This document shows, in pieces, positions 23,221 to 35,368 of a DNA stretch of 64,000 bases; positions within the stretch are counted from its first letter, which is position 1, and the number at the start of each line of letters is the position of its first letter. The DNA comes from Epiperipatus broadwayi (taxonomy: Eukaryota > Onychophora > Udeonychophora > Euonychophora > Peripatidae). The stretch lies in contig JAQFVV010006309.1 of NCBI GenBank assembly GCA_028023455.1, forward strand, positions 2,064,511 through 2,128,510, given 5' to 3'. The position numbers and the translations under genes were made by a program. The notes under the pieces are model-generated. The model was not told the origin of the DNA. It was given only the letters and a program-made list of their open reading frames with translations, and did not search any database.

Positions 23221-25500
23221 CAAAGATTAATGGCATGACCCCTCCCCACTTTTTTATACATCTTTATAAAGAGTTTGAATAAAACTGCTCCCCCCCCACC
23301 TGATCTGATTGATGTCAAAGATAACCCAAATATCAATTTCTTTCCTGCCTCTCAACTTTTTTTTCTCCACATGAAGTGGGGTACAACCTTGTATGCTTTG
23401 AGATATTTTCAAAAAATCAACATAAAATAATAGTTTCAATAAAATATCATTTCTTTAAATGTAATTATTGGTAAACTATCATAATAAATACTTGTACATG
23501 TTTTTATGTCCAAGTTTAACGATTTTTATGTTGGTTTATTAATTTTTTAATCATGTGTAATATGTTTTTTATAATTCTATTTATTAATTTTAATATTTAT
23601 TATGAGTGATTGACATTTGTTAGTAATCACAAATATATATATTTGACCAAATAGTAATATTTTCTAAACGTTTTTTGTTTTGAAATTTTAATTTCAGGTA
23701 ATATGTTTTTGTAATTTAATTTATTAGTTGTAAAATTAACTTTAATACTAATACTTAGTATGACTAACCTTTTTTAACATAAGTTACTATTGTTTTTCTT
23801 TTTTAAAAGTCAAATATTATTTGCTAAAGTCTATTATTTTGAAATTTTCCACCCTGCTTTTTTTTTATGATGCAAAAAGGACTTGATTTTTTTTTTACAT
23901 TTAACAAAATATCCTTAATATTTTTGATTTTAATACTTGATAATTGCAGATGTTAATAATTTGTTTGTTTTTTTGTCAAATTCATAATTGCAAAACTGTA
24001 AATATTAATTTGAAATTTTTATTTAACATAATATTTAGTGTTTTGATTAATTTTTTTTTTTTGTAATTAAACATGTACTTTTTTCTGTATTCTGTCATTT
24101 ATTATGTCTAGGATTTTAATATTTCTCTCATAATTGAACATGGAATGATATATAAAATGTGATACTTATTAAGCTTTTTTGAGTATGGACTGTACTCTTG
24201 CATAGTTCATGAGATCATAGCTTTAACTCACTCTCTAACAACTATTTTTAACATTATTTTATGGATTTTCTGAGGAAAAGCTATACTGAATAATCTGCCA
24301 CCTTCAGAATTTTTTTATAACTAATGAATAAATAATAATTAGATTTAATATTATAACAATGAAGCAAGATCCTGTCTTCCAAAGTGCTGATTGACAGTTT
24401 CTTGTTCATTCCACAAGAGTGTCTATGAATGATTTTGACAGTTCTATTTCTTCAACTTGATTTTCAAAATAAAAACATATTTATGACACTTTTTATACAT
24501 ATTTACTATTTTTTGCACAAAATATTTGTGAAATATTAATTATTTTAGAAGAATAATTCAAATTATTGTTGAAAATATTTACCTTCACATTAAGATTTTG
24601 ACAAAAAAATCAGTGATGTATGGCTGCAATTTATAATTGAATGACAGATGTACAATTTATCTTTACTGCCTATAGATTACTTTCATCAATTAAAAAGAGA
24701 AATTTATTTTAAAAAAAATTCATTTACTTCAATAATCTAAAAAATTAGTAATTTGCATTTTAGAAACAAAACTAAAACAAATATAATTTTAAAATTCTAA
24801 TATATCTTTACTGCTGATTCTGTAATTGACCAATGAAAAGTTTGGAACTTTAATTCAGTCTTTCAGTAGAGATATTGAGCACAGAAATAATTAATTGTAA
24901 AATTAAAATACTATTGTTTATACCACATTTTTTAAAATTTTTTCTGCATTTTGATATATTTTGTTATTTCTCTTGTAATTGAAATTTTAACTTTTGTTAG
25001 TTCATGCACTTTTCTGTATTTTTTCCCATGTTAATAGTAAAATTAAAGTACTTTCAGTTCACTGCATATTTTTATTAATATTTTTTGTATTGTATTGGCA
25101 CATTTTAGGATTTAATATTTCTCTCATAATTGAACTTTTTACTTTCAATAGTTTATTCAATTTTTTCTATCCTGCCATTACACCATAGGATTTTAATATT
25201 TCTTTCATAATTGAATACTTGATGAAATTTAAAATGTAATGCTTGATAATTGTGAAACTAAAATACTTTGCTAAATTATAAATATTGTTTTTGGAATTTT
25301 TATGTTTAACATAATATCTGTCATGTTGATTTTAATAGACTGGTAATATTTTTGGCATGTTTTTATCTTTGTTTAATAATTTATTTTGCTATACATTTCA
25401 AAAGTGCTTATTTTAGAGACAAAATATCAGGAATCATTTATAACTTATTTTTATGTATTTTTTTATGTGATTTTTTAAATTTTTTATTAAAATGGAGATT
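23170..25500. repeat. Right arm of the giant diverged inverted repeat
   Basis: Reverse-complement relative of 12.1-15.3 kb. Starting inside, 23170-23240, 23280-23420 and 23400-23480 match the left arm at 15.03, 14.87-14.97 and 14.77-14.82 kb. Further out it carries reverse copies of the left-arm motif array: TAATATTTCTCTCATAATTG at 24117 and 25113, TAATATTTCTTTCATAATTG at 25192, and TTAGTTCATGCAC near 24999. No coding capacity. Confidence 0.66.
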
Positions 25501-25509
25501 TTTTATTTA

Positions 25510-28500
25510 GGCTAGACAAAATATATGAAATGTTTTGTTTTAAATTTGGAGGTATTATCTATAATTACTTATCACTTGGTTGTACCAGAAATGGTTTTTG
25601 TTACTCTCTCTGATGTTGAACATGGTGTAGATTGCATTTTAAATTGGTACCTATATACATCTAGTTTTAAACAAAAATCTAGTTTGCAACAATATCACTG
25701 TAAAATTAGGAAAGTAATAGATTATATCTTGTTAGAGTTTTTTAATGTAGATAAAACATTATCTATTAAACCAAGAAAAACTCTTAAAAGCTATCAGAAT
25801 ATGCAGCACTATTGCTTATATATAAGCCTTCATAACTAAAGTTAATATTCATTCTATTGAAATTGTGAAAGTAGTATATATATATTGAGACAGTTATGTA
25901 TCTTATGGCATACAACATAGTAGTGTGTGTATATATTTATATAAAAAGTTGAAAAAAAGTAAAAATAAACACAACAATTTTTTTTTTTAGATATTTATTA
26001 TATTATACTGGAATAACAGTTAAGGGTTAAATAATAATTTTGATACTTAAAATTATAAATTATTTTAAATCAAACATTTAAAAAGATCTATTCAAAGTTT
26101 ATTTTGAATTTGAATTCTAAAACAAGTTTGTTTTTATGTTACAATAGATAAAACAGTTACAAAATTTCCCTATCGATTTTTAATTAAATTAAGAATTTTT
26201 TTAAATTAAAGCTTATGATAACCTACAATCTGATGTTGTTTAAAGGATTAAGAAAATCTTTTAGATAAACATTTAGTTTTAATTAAGGCAAATTGAAAGG
26301 AATCATTAATTTTTTTAATCAAGATAAAGAAAGAATTTAGTTAATTATTGTTTTCGGATTCCACAGTAGGCTATAAAAAGGTAGAAGGAAAAATCATTCT
26401 TGACAGCAGTATTATTATGTTATAATTGAAGGCAGATGTAGAGTACAAGTGATCTACTAGTGTCATGACAGTAGAGTTTGGATTTACATGAAAGTAATTT
26501 CCCTGCCTTTCTGTGATTCATAGCCCATATGTGTACTAGATGGTCTGCATGCTTGAAGTCTATCAAATTATAGAGATTGAATGGATATGACAGAATGTCA
26601 AAAGTTGCCTGATTTATACTTTTTTCCTAAAATGTCAATAGACCTGTCTACTGTTTTAAAATAGGTTAAATTCTTGAGAGATTGCAGTACTAGCCAACTT
26701 ACTAAAAAGTATTGTATAATTTATACATACAGTTCTATCAATATGCAAAGAAGCACAAATTCATAATAAATGATTATATATTGTCCTTGTTTATATTTAT
26801 TTTATGAAGGTTGATATCAAGCACTGATAGCAGAAATTAGCTGATGAAAATAATGTGTTATATATTGAGAATGATATTATTTTGAAAACTTAAATTAGCA
26901 GTTAAAATCTTTAATTTACAAGTTTTTAAAAAGTAATAACATTTGACAAATTAACTAAAAATAAAATAATTAAAGAGAATAATAAATGATATTTTCACTT
27001 ATATTTTATTTTGGAATTAGAAAAGAAAAACTCCAATAATCCTTCTTTTTAATATTGGAAATGCAGCCTCAAAAGCCTGAATTTTAAAAGAATGTTCTTA
27101 ACTGGATCTAACAATAATTCCTTACCAATAAAAATAATGAATTCATTAATAATTTTGATTTGTAAGAAAATATAATACACATATATGTGTGAGTTTTATG
27201 TATATTTTCAACATGGAATTGTCTTATAAAAATATAATAATATGGATTTAATAAGTTTATTTTTTTAACTAATGCAATAACATTAGGATATAAATTCCAG
27301 TATGTGCACACATTTGAATGGGTATCCATATATATGTTAAATTAAGCACTTGTGTGCTTATCTATAGGTGTGTTTTATGTAAATCTATTGAAATATATAC
27401 TTATTATAATATAATAGCATATTTTTTTTGTATAAATCAAAATGTTGTATTCATATTTATAGCATACTTAGTAGACCTTAATTTCACTTTATTCTTATTG
27501 TTTCCAATTAATATATTTATATTTTATTAAGTTATTCCAGTCAATTTATTTAATCTAAAATATGTTAAAATATTATATGTTGATATTATCTCTTGCTCAT
27601 AGTAACAGCTATAGAGCTTTTGCTCCCTGAGTTGGATTTATGCACAATAGTTAATTATATGGATGTTTGAATGTTATAGATATCCAGATTGTGATGATCC
27701 AGGTTGATGCAAAGGTATCATCTTTAAAGTCCAAGCACCACATTTTATTTATAGTTTTTATTCTATTCAGTTTATAATTAGTCAGTACATTAATAGTAAT
27801 AAGTGTCCAGAGAATTGATGGTGATCAGTATGTTTCAGTATCTCATTATCATATGGTTTTTTGTTAATATTTTGATAAATTAGCACTAAAGTATACACAT
27901 CCCAAATATTGTTTTTATTGCTACCCTAAGTTTAGCAGTGGCTATATAGTTAGCCTGTCTATAGTAGACAGTCACAAGGTTGACTCTTGATTTTATTGTT
28001 GATTGATGAATGATTTTATTATTACTTTGGTTAATGCTGGGTGAACATGTAGTTAGTTTTATTTCTTGCTGATCTCTCATACTTATTATTTTCATATGTA
28101 TTCTTTGGATTAGTCTAGGGTTTTTCACACCCCCATATTTACCCTTTTCTTTGTATCATTACAAGATATATTTATATATTACATATTCTTAAGGTTATTC
28201 ATCATAAAATTTCAGAAATGATTAGCCATTCTGTAAGAAATACTTTGCAGCATACATTTTTATTTGAAATATAATTATAAAAGAATATTTAATTAGTCTG
28301 TATAAATTTTGTTAATTACTTTATCAAAATATCATTTTTATTTGATAACAAAATATCTCTCTTTACTGCTCTGTGACATGAATATATGCACTCTTTAAAT
28401 ATCATATATATTCAACAAAAATAATGGAAAAATTTACTCACTAATGTGATCTATCATTAAAGAAAATATTTTTCTTTAATGTTTTGTAAATAAGTCAATT
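25510..28500. other. AT-rich stretch, no recognisable gene
   Basis: A 104-codon open frame at 25525-25839 (plus) and an 80-codon one at 28128-27886 (minus) have no recognisable domain, signal or flanking splice context. Patches near 26340-26680 and 27590-28130 are less AT-rich and may be unidentified decayed repeats. Confidence 0.45.
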
Positions 28501-28527
28501 ATTTTATATAGTGCAATGTTTTTTATA

Positions 28528-28903
28528 AACAATAATATTTAAACAGCATTAAACTGTTGCAGATGCACTTTGGATTTTAAATATAAAATGAATGAATACT
28601 AACACTTCAACCATATGATAAAGTCTTTGGAAAAGATAGAATGGCCAATCACTTCCAAAGACTTTATCATGTAGTTGAAGTGTTACTATTCATTCATTTT
28701 ATATTTAAAATCCAAAGCGCATGAATGAATACTAACACTTCAAACACATGATAACGTCTTTGGAAAAGATAGAATGGCCAAATGGCCATTCTATCTTTTC
28801 CAAAGATTTTATCATGTGGTTGAAGTGTTAGTATTCATTCATTTTATATTTAAAATCCAAAGCACATGTGCAACAGTTTAATGCTGTTTAAATATTATTG
28901 TTT
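28528..28903. repeat. Nested palindrome / foldback element
   Basis: The outer arms are reverse complements starting AACAATAATATTTAAACAGC at 28528 and ending with its complement at 28903. Inside, the module TGAATGAATACTAACACTTC..GATAAAGTCTTTGGAAAAG occurs four times in alternating orientation: forward about 28588-28653, reverse 28656-28720, forward 28722-28781, reverse 28782-28848. The central junction ATGGCCAAATGGCCAT is itself nearly palindromic. MITE-like, without coding capacity. Confidence 0.8.
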
Positions 28904-28919
28904 AATGTTTTGTGTACAT

Positions 28920-29760
28920 ACAATTGGAAATGATGTTAATAATTCTAATAACTTTGCTATTGAAATGTAATATATTAATTTGATGAAGATTCTAATACTG
29001 CATGTTCAAGAAAACTTTGAAAATATTAAATGCAGAGTTAATGTATATTTGATACTGAATACTCTTGTCAAAGGCCACTATTATACTCAGAAGAATAACA
29101 ATTACTATCATATAAATAACATTATAATCAAATTTATTTATTGTAAAAACAATTCAATTACTATGACTTAATATAAATGCAATGCAAAATGCCAAAGCAG
29201 CATCTCCATCTCGAGTGTTTAAAATTGTTAATATTTTTTCCCTATTAGATTTATTATTCTGATAATAACCAAAACATACACCAATCATAACCCATCTTAT
29301 TCAATTAAAATAGAAATCAAATTTGGTAAAATTACAAAACAAAATCATTGAAATGACAAGCAAAATAACAATGATACAAAAACGATTTTTTTTCTTTCTA
29401 TCATATATTTAACACTAAATTTGATTATACAACCAGTTATGAATAATATGAATATTCACTCAAAAATTGAGTTATAATATATGAGTTGAATTTATCTTCA
29501 ATAACTCAACTTCATAAATGTAAATTATTCTATAATTACAAAAATATATTCTTATAACAAATCCAATACCAAAAATATGTATAATAAAATTTTACTAAAC
29601 TTAAATCCATATCTTTTCATTTTATCTTTGATTCTACAAATCAATATTTTTAACTTTTCAAATTCTAGAAAAATTTTTAATATTGATTTTGTAAATCAAT
29701 GTTTCTTAAAGCAAACGCAATTTATTTATAGTAAACAATTACTAGGACAGAAAAATGTAA
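28920..29760. other. AT-rich stretch, possibly part of a mitochondrial insertion
   Basis: No nuclear gene seen. The right part adjoins the ND1 relic and might be further mitochondrial-derived DNA, but I could not assign it to a specific mitochondrial gene. Confidence 0.35.
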
Positions 29761-29764
29761 CGAA

Positions 29765-30200
29765 TTTAAATTTCGTAAATATGTTTATCTCATTTATTTT
29801 TTATTCAATTCTCTTTACTTCTGTTTTAATTAGAGTTGTATTCTTTTAACATTACTTGAGTAAAAACTTCTGGGATAAATTTAAATTTGAAAATACCCAA
29901 AATAAACTTGGATTTATTGGAATTCTTCAGCCAATTAGTAATTTAATTAAACTTTTTTGTAAATAATTTAGATAATTGAATCTGTAAAAATCAAATTACT
30001 TACTTAATCACCCCAGTAATAAAAATCATTATTTCATTGTTTATTTGTATATTAATTCCACTAAAGTGAAACCCATTTAATTTTAATTTTGCCTTATTCT
30101 TTTTTCTTTGGATTACAATAACAAATATAAATATGACTGGCAGACTCAGTGATAAACAGAAGTCTATTAATGTTCATTTGGGTGCATTTTGGAAGAAATG
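29765..30200 (+). pseudogene. Nuclear mitochondrial insertion: decayed ND1 (NADH dehydrogenase subunit 1) fragment
   Basis: ND1 is a membrane subunit of respiratory complex I, encoded in mitochondrial DNA. Here 29790-29850 gives the hydrophobic VLIRVVFF, followed after a frameshift by TLLE-stop-KLLG near 29850-29880, matching the conserved TLLERKxLGY stretch of ND1. At 29901-29963 the frame reads NKLGFIGILQPISNLIKLFC, a hallmark of ND1. At 30013-30110 a third frame reads SLFICILIPLK-TGA-NPFNFNFALFFFL, where the TGA at 30067 is tryptophan in the animal mitochondrial code. Frameshifts and stops show it is dead and nuclear. The match is to the amino-terminal half only; the 3' boundary is unclear. 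Confidence 0.78.
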
Positions 30201-30814
30201 CATTTAAATTTGATGTTGTTTTGAACATAATAATTGCTTTTGACAAGAGTTCTCAATACTAAAAATGCCACATGATTTTATTTAATATTTTCTCTGATTA
30301 TATGATAATAAAAGTGATTTCATAAATATTATATTTGCTATAGTGAATGAACAAAAATAATTGGAAAAGCTTAAGCCAAATAATTTAAAAGTTGAACTTT
30401 TTTTTATGAAAGTTCAAAACACACTACTCTCTATATTATCCTACAAAAACAGGACTCCTGGATAAAAAATATCCAGTGATGTAAAAACAATGGTCATTGT
30501 TTAAAGAAATGCAAATTGAATAGAATTCTAAAATATCTATTACTATTTTATAATGACTTCTTATTGTAAAATTGTTGTGTTTTATGCTAATAAGTAAAAT
30601 TTAAAAAAAAAAGCCTCCAATTAAAGTATTAATTGAATTTTATTTAAAAAAATAGAGTTTTGTATAATGTAATCAATAAAAATGCAACAGAAATAAACTA
30701 ATATTTAAATAGTTCAGTAGCATAATAATGTGTGGACTTATTTATGATATAAGTATATTATTGAGATAATAGAAACATTGGTTAATATGGTGAAAAGGGC
30801 AAAATACCACTCAC

Positions 30815-30947
30815 AATAATAATCTTTTGTCTTGCATTGGTGGTCGAGAGGTCAGCGTGATTGCCTTACAAACAGTTGCCCGGGTTGTGGGTTCACATCC
30901 CAGCTGATGCCATGACACTTGAAAAAATAATATAATAATAATCTTTT
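30815..30947 (+). mobile_element. tRNA-only retroposon (SINE family B) with 14-bp TSD
   Basis: Insert 30829-30933 between exact AATAATAATCTTTT at 30815-30828 and 30934-30947. It contains GGTGGTCGAGAGGTCAGCG, TTACAAACAGTTGCCCGGG and the B-box-like GGGTTCACATCCCAGC, ending GATGCCATGACACTTG plus an A-rich tail. The same family as the two copies at 11.2-11.5 kb, and nearly full length. Confidence 0.83.
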
Positions 30948-31539
30948 TAGTACCTTTTGCCTGGTTATTCTAATTTTTTAAGCAAAAAAATTAACAACAT
31001 ATATAGTTTATTGCAGAATAAAGACTTCTTCCACCATTTCTTTATAAGACTGTGAAAAAACAAAATTCACTAGGCTAACAGATGAGAAAAGTTTGTTTAT
31101 TTCTTGTATCTATGCTACTTACAAATCTGAAAGAAAAATGTTATCTTATAATAACAGCTGTTATTTAATAATTTTTTGTTATATGTGTGTTGCTTTTAGA
31201 TTACAGGTCTTTTCACCTATATACAGTCATTAAGTATTAATACATCTATAGAATTTGTACATATTTATAATGATTTTCTAATCTGCATAAAGTCATTGAA
31301 TACGTTTAATTTTTGTTTTAATATTTAATATTTTTTTGCTAACTATTTAATGTTTTTGTTTTAACTAAATACTAACTTTACTTAGAACTAGTGATAAAAA
31401 AATTCATTTGGCAACAACAATGAGATTATTCTGTATCATCTTTAAATAAACTGTGAGCATTAATCACCATAATTTAAAATGCATTGTACTATAATATGAA
31501 TAAGATATTACAATAAATAATAGATGGTATTTATGTATT

Positions 31540-33585
31540 TAATTTCCTATTTACTGGACACCACTTCTTTTTATTATCACCAAGGGCTGCACCAGGCCAC
31601 TGTTGACCTAGAAAATTTGATTTATGGTGATCAAAAAATTAATGATGATGGATATAAATGCAGTCAGTTAGACGCAGGGAAAGAAAGAGATCTTAAACAT
31701 TGTTCAGACAATTGAGGGACAGGACACAGAAACAAACATCAGACAAAAAGAAATATAATTATTAATAATTTTTAAATTTTATTAAATTCAAAAATATATT
31801 AGAAAAAAATATGTTTGACCCAAAGTTCCCAAACTTCTTTGTCAGAGAGTGCATATTATGGTATATCAAACACTTCAGCAGATAATTTTGTTTTATTACC
31901 CAAGAATTAAAGGGAATTATCATGATCTTTCTGCTAGTGATCTATCTACACAAATTCCATTCTCTTTTATTAGAGATCTTAATGAAGCCGATCTTGGATG
32001 GAAGTTATCCAACAGTATGGAGTGATCTTCCCTTAACCTGATAAAAACATTGGAATGAAAAAAGGATGTCTTTTGCTACTTAAATACTCGTAAGAGTGCA
32101 TGTTTATGACACAATTCATAAGGTTACCTCCCTGAAAGCAATTAAAAAAGATTACAATTCTATGTAATCTGAAATATAAGAAAACAGAACTACTCAATCG
32201 ATAAATTGCTAGCCAAAAGATCCATGGTCTGCAGGAAATGCAAACCAACATGAAACTGAAGTAATTTCCAGCTAAAATGGGAAACAGGTAAGATAAAAGA
32301 AAAAAACTACTATTATCTGCCAAAGCTTTTAACAACTCCTAATAATAATAGTGAAGAAAAACAATGATTATAAAATATTAACTCGCAATACATTCTCTAA
32401 CAAAGTGATAAAATAAAATCTTAAGCTAATTCTCCACACTTTATAGATTCCATAAAAAATACATATAATAAATTAAAGATTTATAAATTTATTAGTATTC
32501 TAAACTTAGATGAATAAACCCATCATACATTCTTTTTGTTCTTTTAGTATTAAGTATAAAATGTTCAGTTACATTTGGAGCCAGTAAACATCACATGACC
32601 ACCACCTTTTATGCTTGTGTATAACTGTTGTTATTTGCCTGTTTTAACTACATTTGGAGCTTTAATTTTTCTGATCGATTCCAGAAGTGTGTGCAAGGGT
32701 TTAGTGCCATCAAGACTACACTACTATGGTTTTTGATCTTCATTAATCTGGTTGTTAAGTACGAAGGCCATCTTCAGGATCAGTTTTGAACTAGGCAATT
32801 AGGACATGTTCATGTTGACACAATTTTGAGCTCTGGAGTTTGTTGTAGATGGCTTAGCACAGCATACTTTTAAATATAGTTCTTTAAGGAGGATAGTTTC
32901 CACATTATAAACAGATGGTCACTATTTTCAGTATTAAGTGTATTTTTTTCATTTTTCTTTTTTTCCTCGAATGGTTATTTTAGAAGTTAGCAATCTGCAC
33001 TTAGCCATCTTCTATTAGCAGCCTTGACTTTGCGATTAGCAAAAGAAAACAACAATCAGCCATTTTCAATTTGAAATTTCAAATACACAAATCCAAATCT
33101 GCAATCCACAATTAGCAAATATAAGACATCAGCAGTCTCAATTAGCAAATATAAAATATAGCTGGGAATCAAGAAACAGAGCTTTTATATACTATTCTTA
33201 TCTCTTGCCAGATCTTAAAATTTAAACAGGGCTAGTTTTTATCTCTCGCTAGATCTTAATTAAAATTTTAACCAGGGCTATCTTCTATTTTTACTTTTGA
33301 AATACCACTTTTAATACATTAGGAAATAAATCTCTGCTTTTAAAATAGATTAAAACAAAAATGAAAAGAATTATCGCAATCAAAACTCTTTTAAATCAAA
33401 ATATTTGTATGATTTCAAAATATAATTGAGTGTGTGTGTGTGTGTTATGGCATGTACACTTACAAACAAAAAAAAAAGTACAAAATTTTAAATAAAATTT
33501 TCTCTTCTCTTTTAAAGACTTTTATAGATATACATTTTAGTTTAAATTTTAGAAGGGATGCTTTTTGAAGTGGAGAAAGTCTCCA
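31540..33585 (-). mobile_element. 3' LTR (about 2 kb) of an antisense LTR retrotransposon
   Basis: Long direct repeat of 35.37-37.52 kb (roughly four bases in five identical by eye). Shared landmarks include ACTTCTTTTTATTATCACCA near 31562, GGTATATCAAACACTTCAGC near 31860, AAGTTAGCAATCTGCACTTA near 32982 and the edge GGAGAAAGTCTCCA at 33572-33585. Reading antisense, the LTR begins TGGAGA at 33585. The outer edge is blurred. Internal open frames (for example 32335-32033 minus) are not recognisable. It contains a 67-base insertion at 32582-32648 absent from the other LTR. Confidence 0.72.
32570..32660 (+). mobile_element. Solo terminal segment of foldback family F with 12-bp TSD
   Basis: A 67-base insert (32582-32648) between exact TACATTTGGAGC at 32570-32581 and 32649-32660. 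The insert begins AGTAAACATCACATGACC and ends TTGCCTGTTTTAAC, which is only the outermost segment of the family F elements at 4.9 and 8.2 kb. The sister LTR at about 36348-36370 has the corresponding empty site (GTTACCTTCAGGCTTCAATT). Confidence 0.78.
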
Positions 33586-35351
33586 GTTCAACTGCCCACC
33601 ACACCTAAAAAAAGCAAAAAAATTCTTTATATATATTTTTTTTACATTGAAACCCCCCACATAAACTTTTCTGAATGTTTGCTCTGTCTAGTGAGATTAA
33701 GATTTTTTTTATTTCACCTTTTTACAACTACCAAATTCCTCTTTAACTCTTTCTTGAGAATCTCTCCTCATATCTTTCCACCTTGTAACCTCGGTCTGGT
33801 GGTTCTTTCCTTTTTCCAGAAGTTTGGTCATTATTGTGGTCTAGCTTTTTAAACTTATTGATAGACTTTTTGGGATATATTACCAAAGTCTATTGATGTT
33901 AACAATTCCACCATTACCTCTATAGATTGAGCACTACTTGTTTAACATGATTGTTGAATGCTATGTGGGATGTTGTGATGTATTGTTCATACAATTTGAC
34001 CATCCAACGAAGGAAACAGTTAATGATCTCAACTTTGCCACTTGAATATGTGTTTCCCACAGACAATGGGGTATTGTTTCTGAGAGTAGATTATCCCATT
34101 CTGCATTGCTTCACTCCAGAATGTACATAAAATTGCATGTCTATATTTGTTAAAGGTTCAGGGTTTTTTGTCCATAAGGTATGCTACCAATCTGAGGCTA
34201 TTTTTCTAAGGTGGCTTCTGGTGACTATAACTTTTTCTTTTTGCCAGTTCTGAACTCTAAATAAACTAGCCAAGGTGGTTTAATGGGCTTTCCTTCACCT
34301 CTGCTTTAAAAATTTGATCTGGAATCGGTTTTTCCAAAAACTGGTTGATTGGTCCCTCCTATTTTTATTCTCCAAGTCTCTATGCTCATTTTCCATAGGA
34401 GCTATTCATACTGTTTAATCTCCTTCATAGAGTAATTACATTTATTTTTTATCTCTGCTATTCTGTAATCTAACCCCCTTGCTACCTCAGTACATTTTTG
34501 CACTATTTGTCTTTAAATTATTCCCATTTTTTTTCTGTTTAAATAGCTATACCCTTTTCTATATCCTTCTGAATTTCTTTTTGCTCTAGTATATTTAACT
34601 GCTATTGTATTATTTTATCAATCTGTGTCCAATTCTGACATATTTCTTCTATCTATACAAGCTTTATTTCCACATTATCTGCCTAATGCTATCTTGTTTT
34701 AACTGATCCCTAACTTCACTCACATCTTTTACCCTCTTCTTTCTCTACTTCCTGAATTTCTTTAGTCTAATTTTTCTCTTTAGCCTTCTGGCTTTTCACC
34801 ACTCTTTGCATTGTTTCTTGCCCCATTCCTTTCATTTCAGCTTTAATCTCTTTCCATATTGCCTGCTGATTTTGTTTCATTTCTTGTTGATTACTCATTA
34901 TCTCCATCATCATCTTCATCATCACATGTATCTCTAATGCTTCCTTTTTCTTTCAACTACTTGGAGATTTTAAAAAGAAATAGGGATTTCTTCCTTGAGC
35001 ACTCCCATATCATTTTTTTGACTGGATTCCATTTTTGAAAACAAGAGTCAAACCCAATATATCCTACTTTCTATATTTCTCAACTTCCATTTTCAGTTTA
35101 AAATTTTTTTTACTTTGGAAAATCTAGAATGATATAACCCCTAATATTTATTACTCTTTCTTACATTCAAAAATTTTTTAGAAATCCAAAAAAAATACTA
35201 TTTGATTAGTTACTTATTTATTCATATTAAAAAGATGAACCCCTACTCCAAACTGATCCATCAATACACACCCCAACTTTTGCATCTGTACTCCTAAAAT
35301 ATTTGTCAACTTTCTGAAACAAAATCTCACATGAGTTTTACAATTGCAAAA
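33586..35351 (-). pseudogene. Internal region of the LTR retrotransposon with gag-like relic
   Basis: Only about 1.77 kb lies between the two LTRs, far too short for a complete gag-pol. On the minus strand at about 34920-34770 a Glu/Lys/Gln-rich segment reads MSNQQEMKQNQQAIWKEIKA and then MKGMGQETMQRVV, which looks like a gag-type coiled coil. Further on, short hydrophilic frames (around 34260-33760) are broken by stops. No protease, RT, RNase H or integrase motif was found. It may be a large non-autonomous derivative or an internally deleted gypsy-like copy; the superfamily is not determined. Confidence 0.55.
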
Positions 35352-35368
35352 CCCCACATTGGGCACCA
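35352..35368 (-). promoter_or_regulatory. Primer-binding site of the LTR retrotransposon
   Basis: On the minus strand TGGTGCCCAATGTGGGG lies just inside the 5' LTR. It starts with TGG, complementary to a tRNA CCA end, and closely resembles the TGGCGCCCAACGTGGGG-type primer sites of LTR retroelements. The two differences from that pattern (both C to T) fit CpG decay. Its position fixes the element's orientation as minus. Confidence 0.72.

Noticed and set aside
22590-23336. Longest open frame of the window, 248 codons on the minus strand
   Set aside because: Its body is the GATA microsatellite read antisense; the ends are ordinary noncoding DNA.
25525-25839. 104-codon plus open frame
   Set aside because: No recognisable motif, composition like the surrounding AT-rich DNA, no splice or promoter context.
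32033-32335. 100-codon minus open frame
   Set aside because: Lies inside the retrotransposon LTR, and its counterpart in the other LTR is not open.
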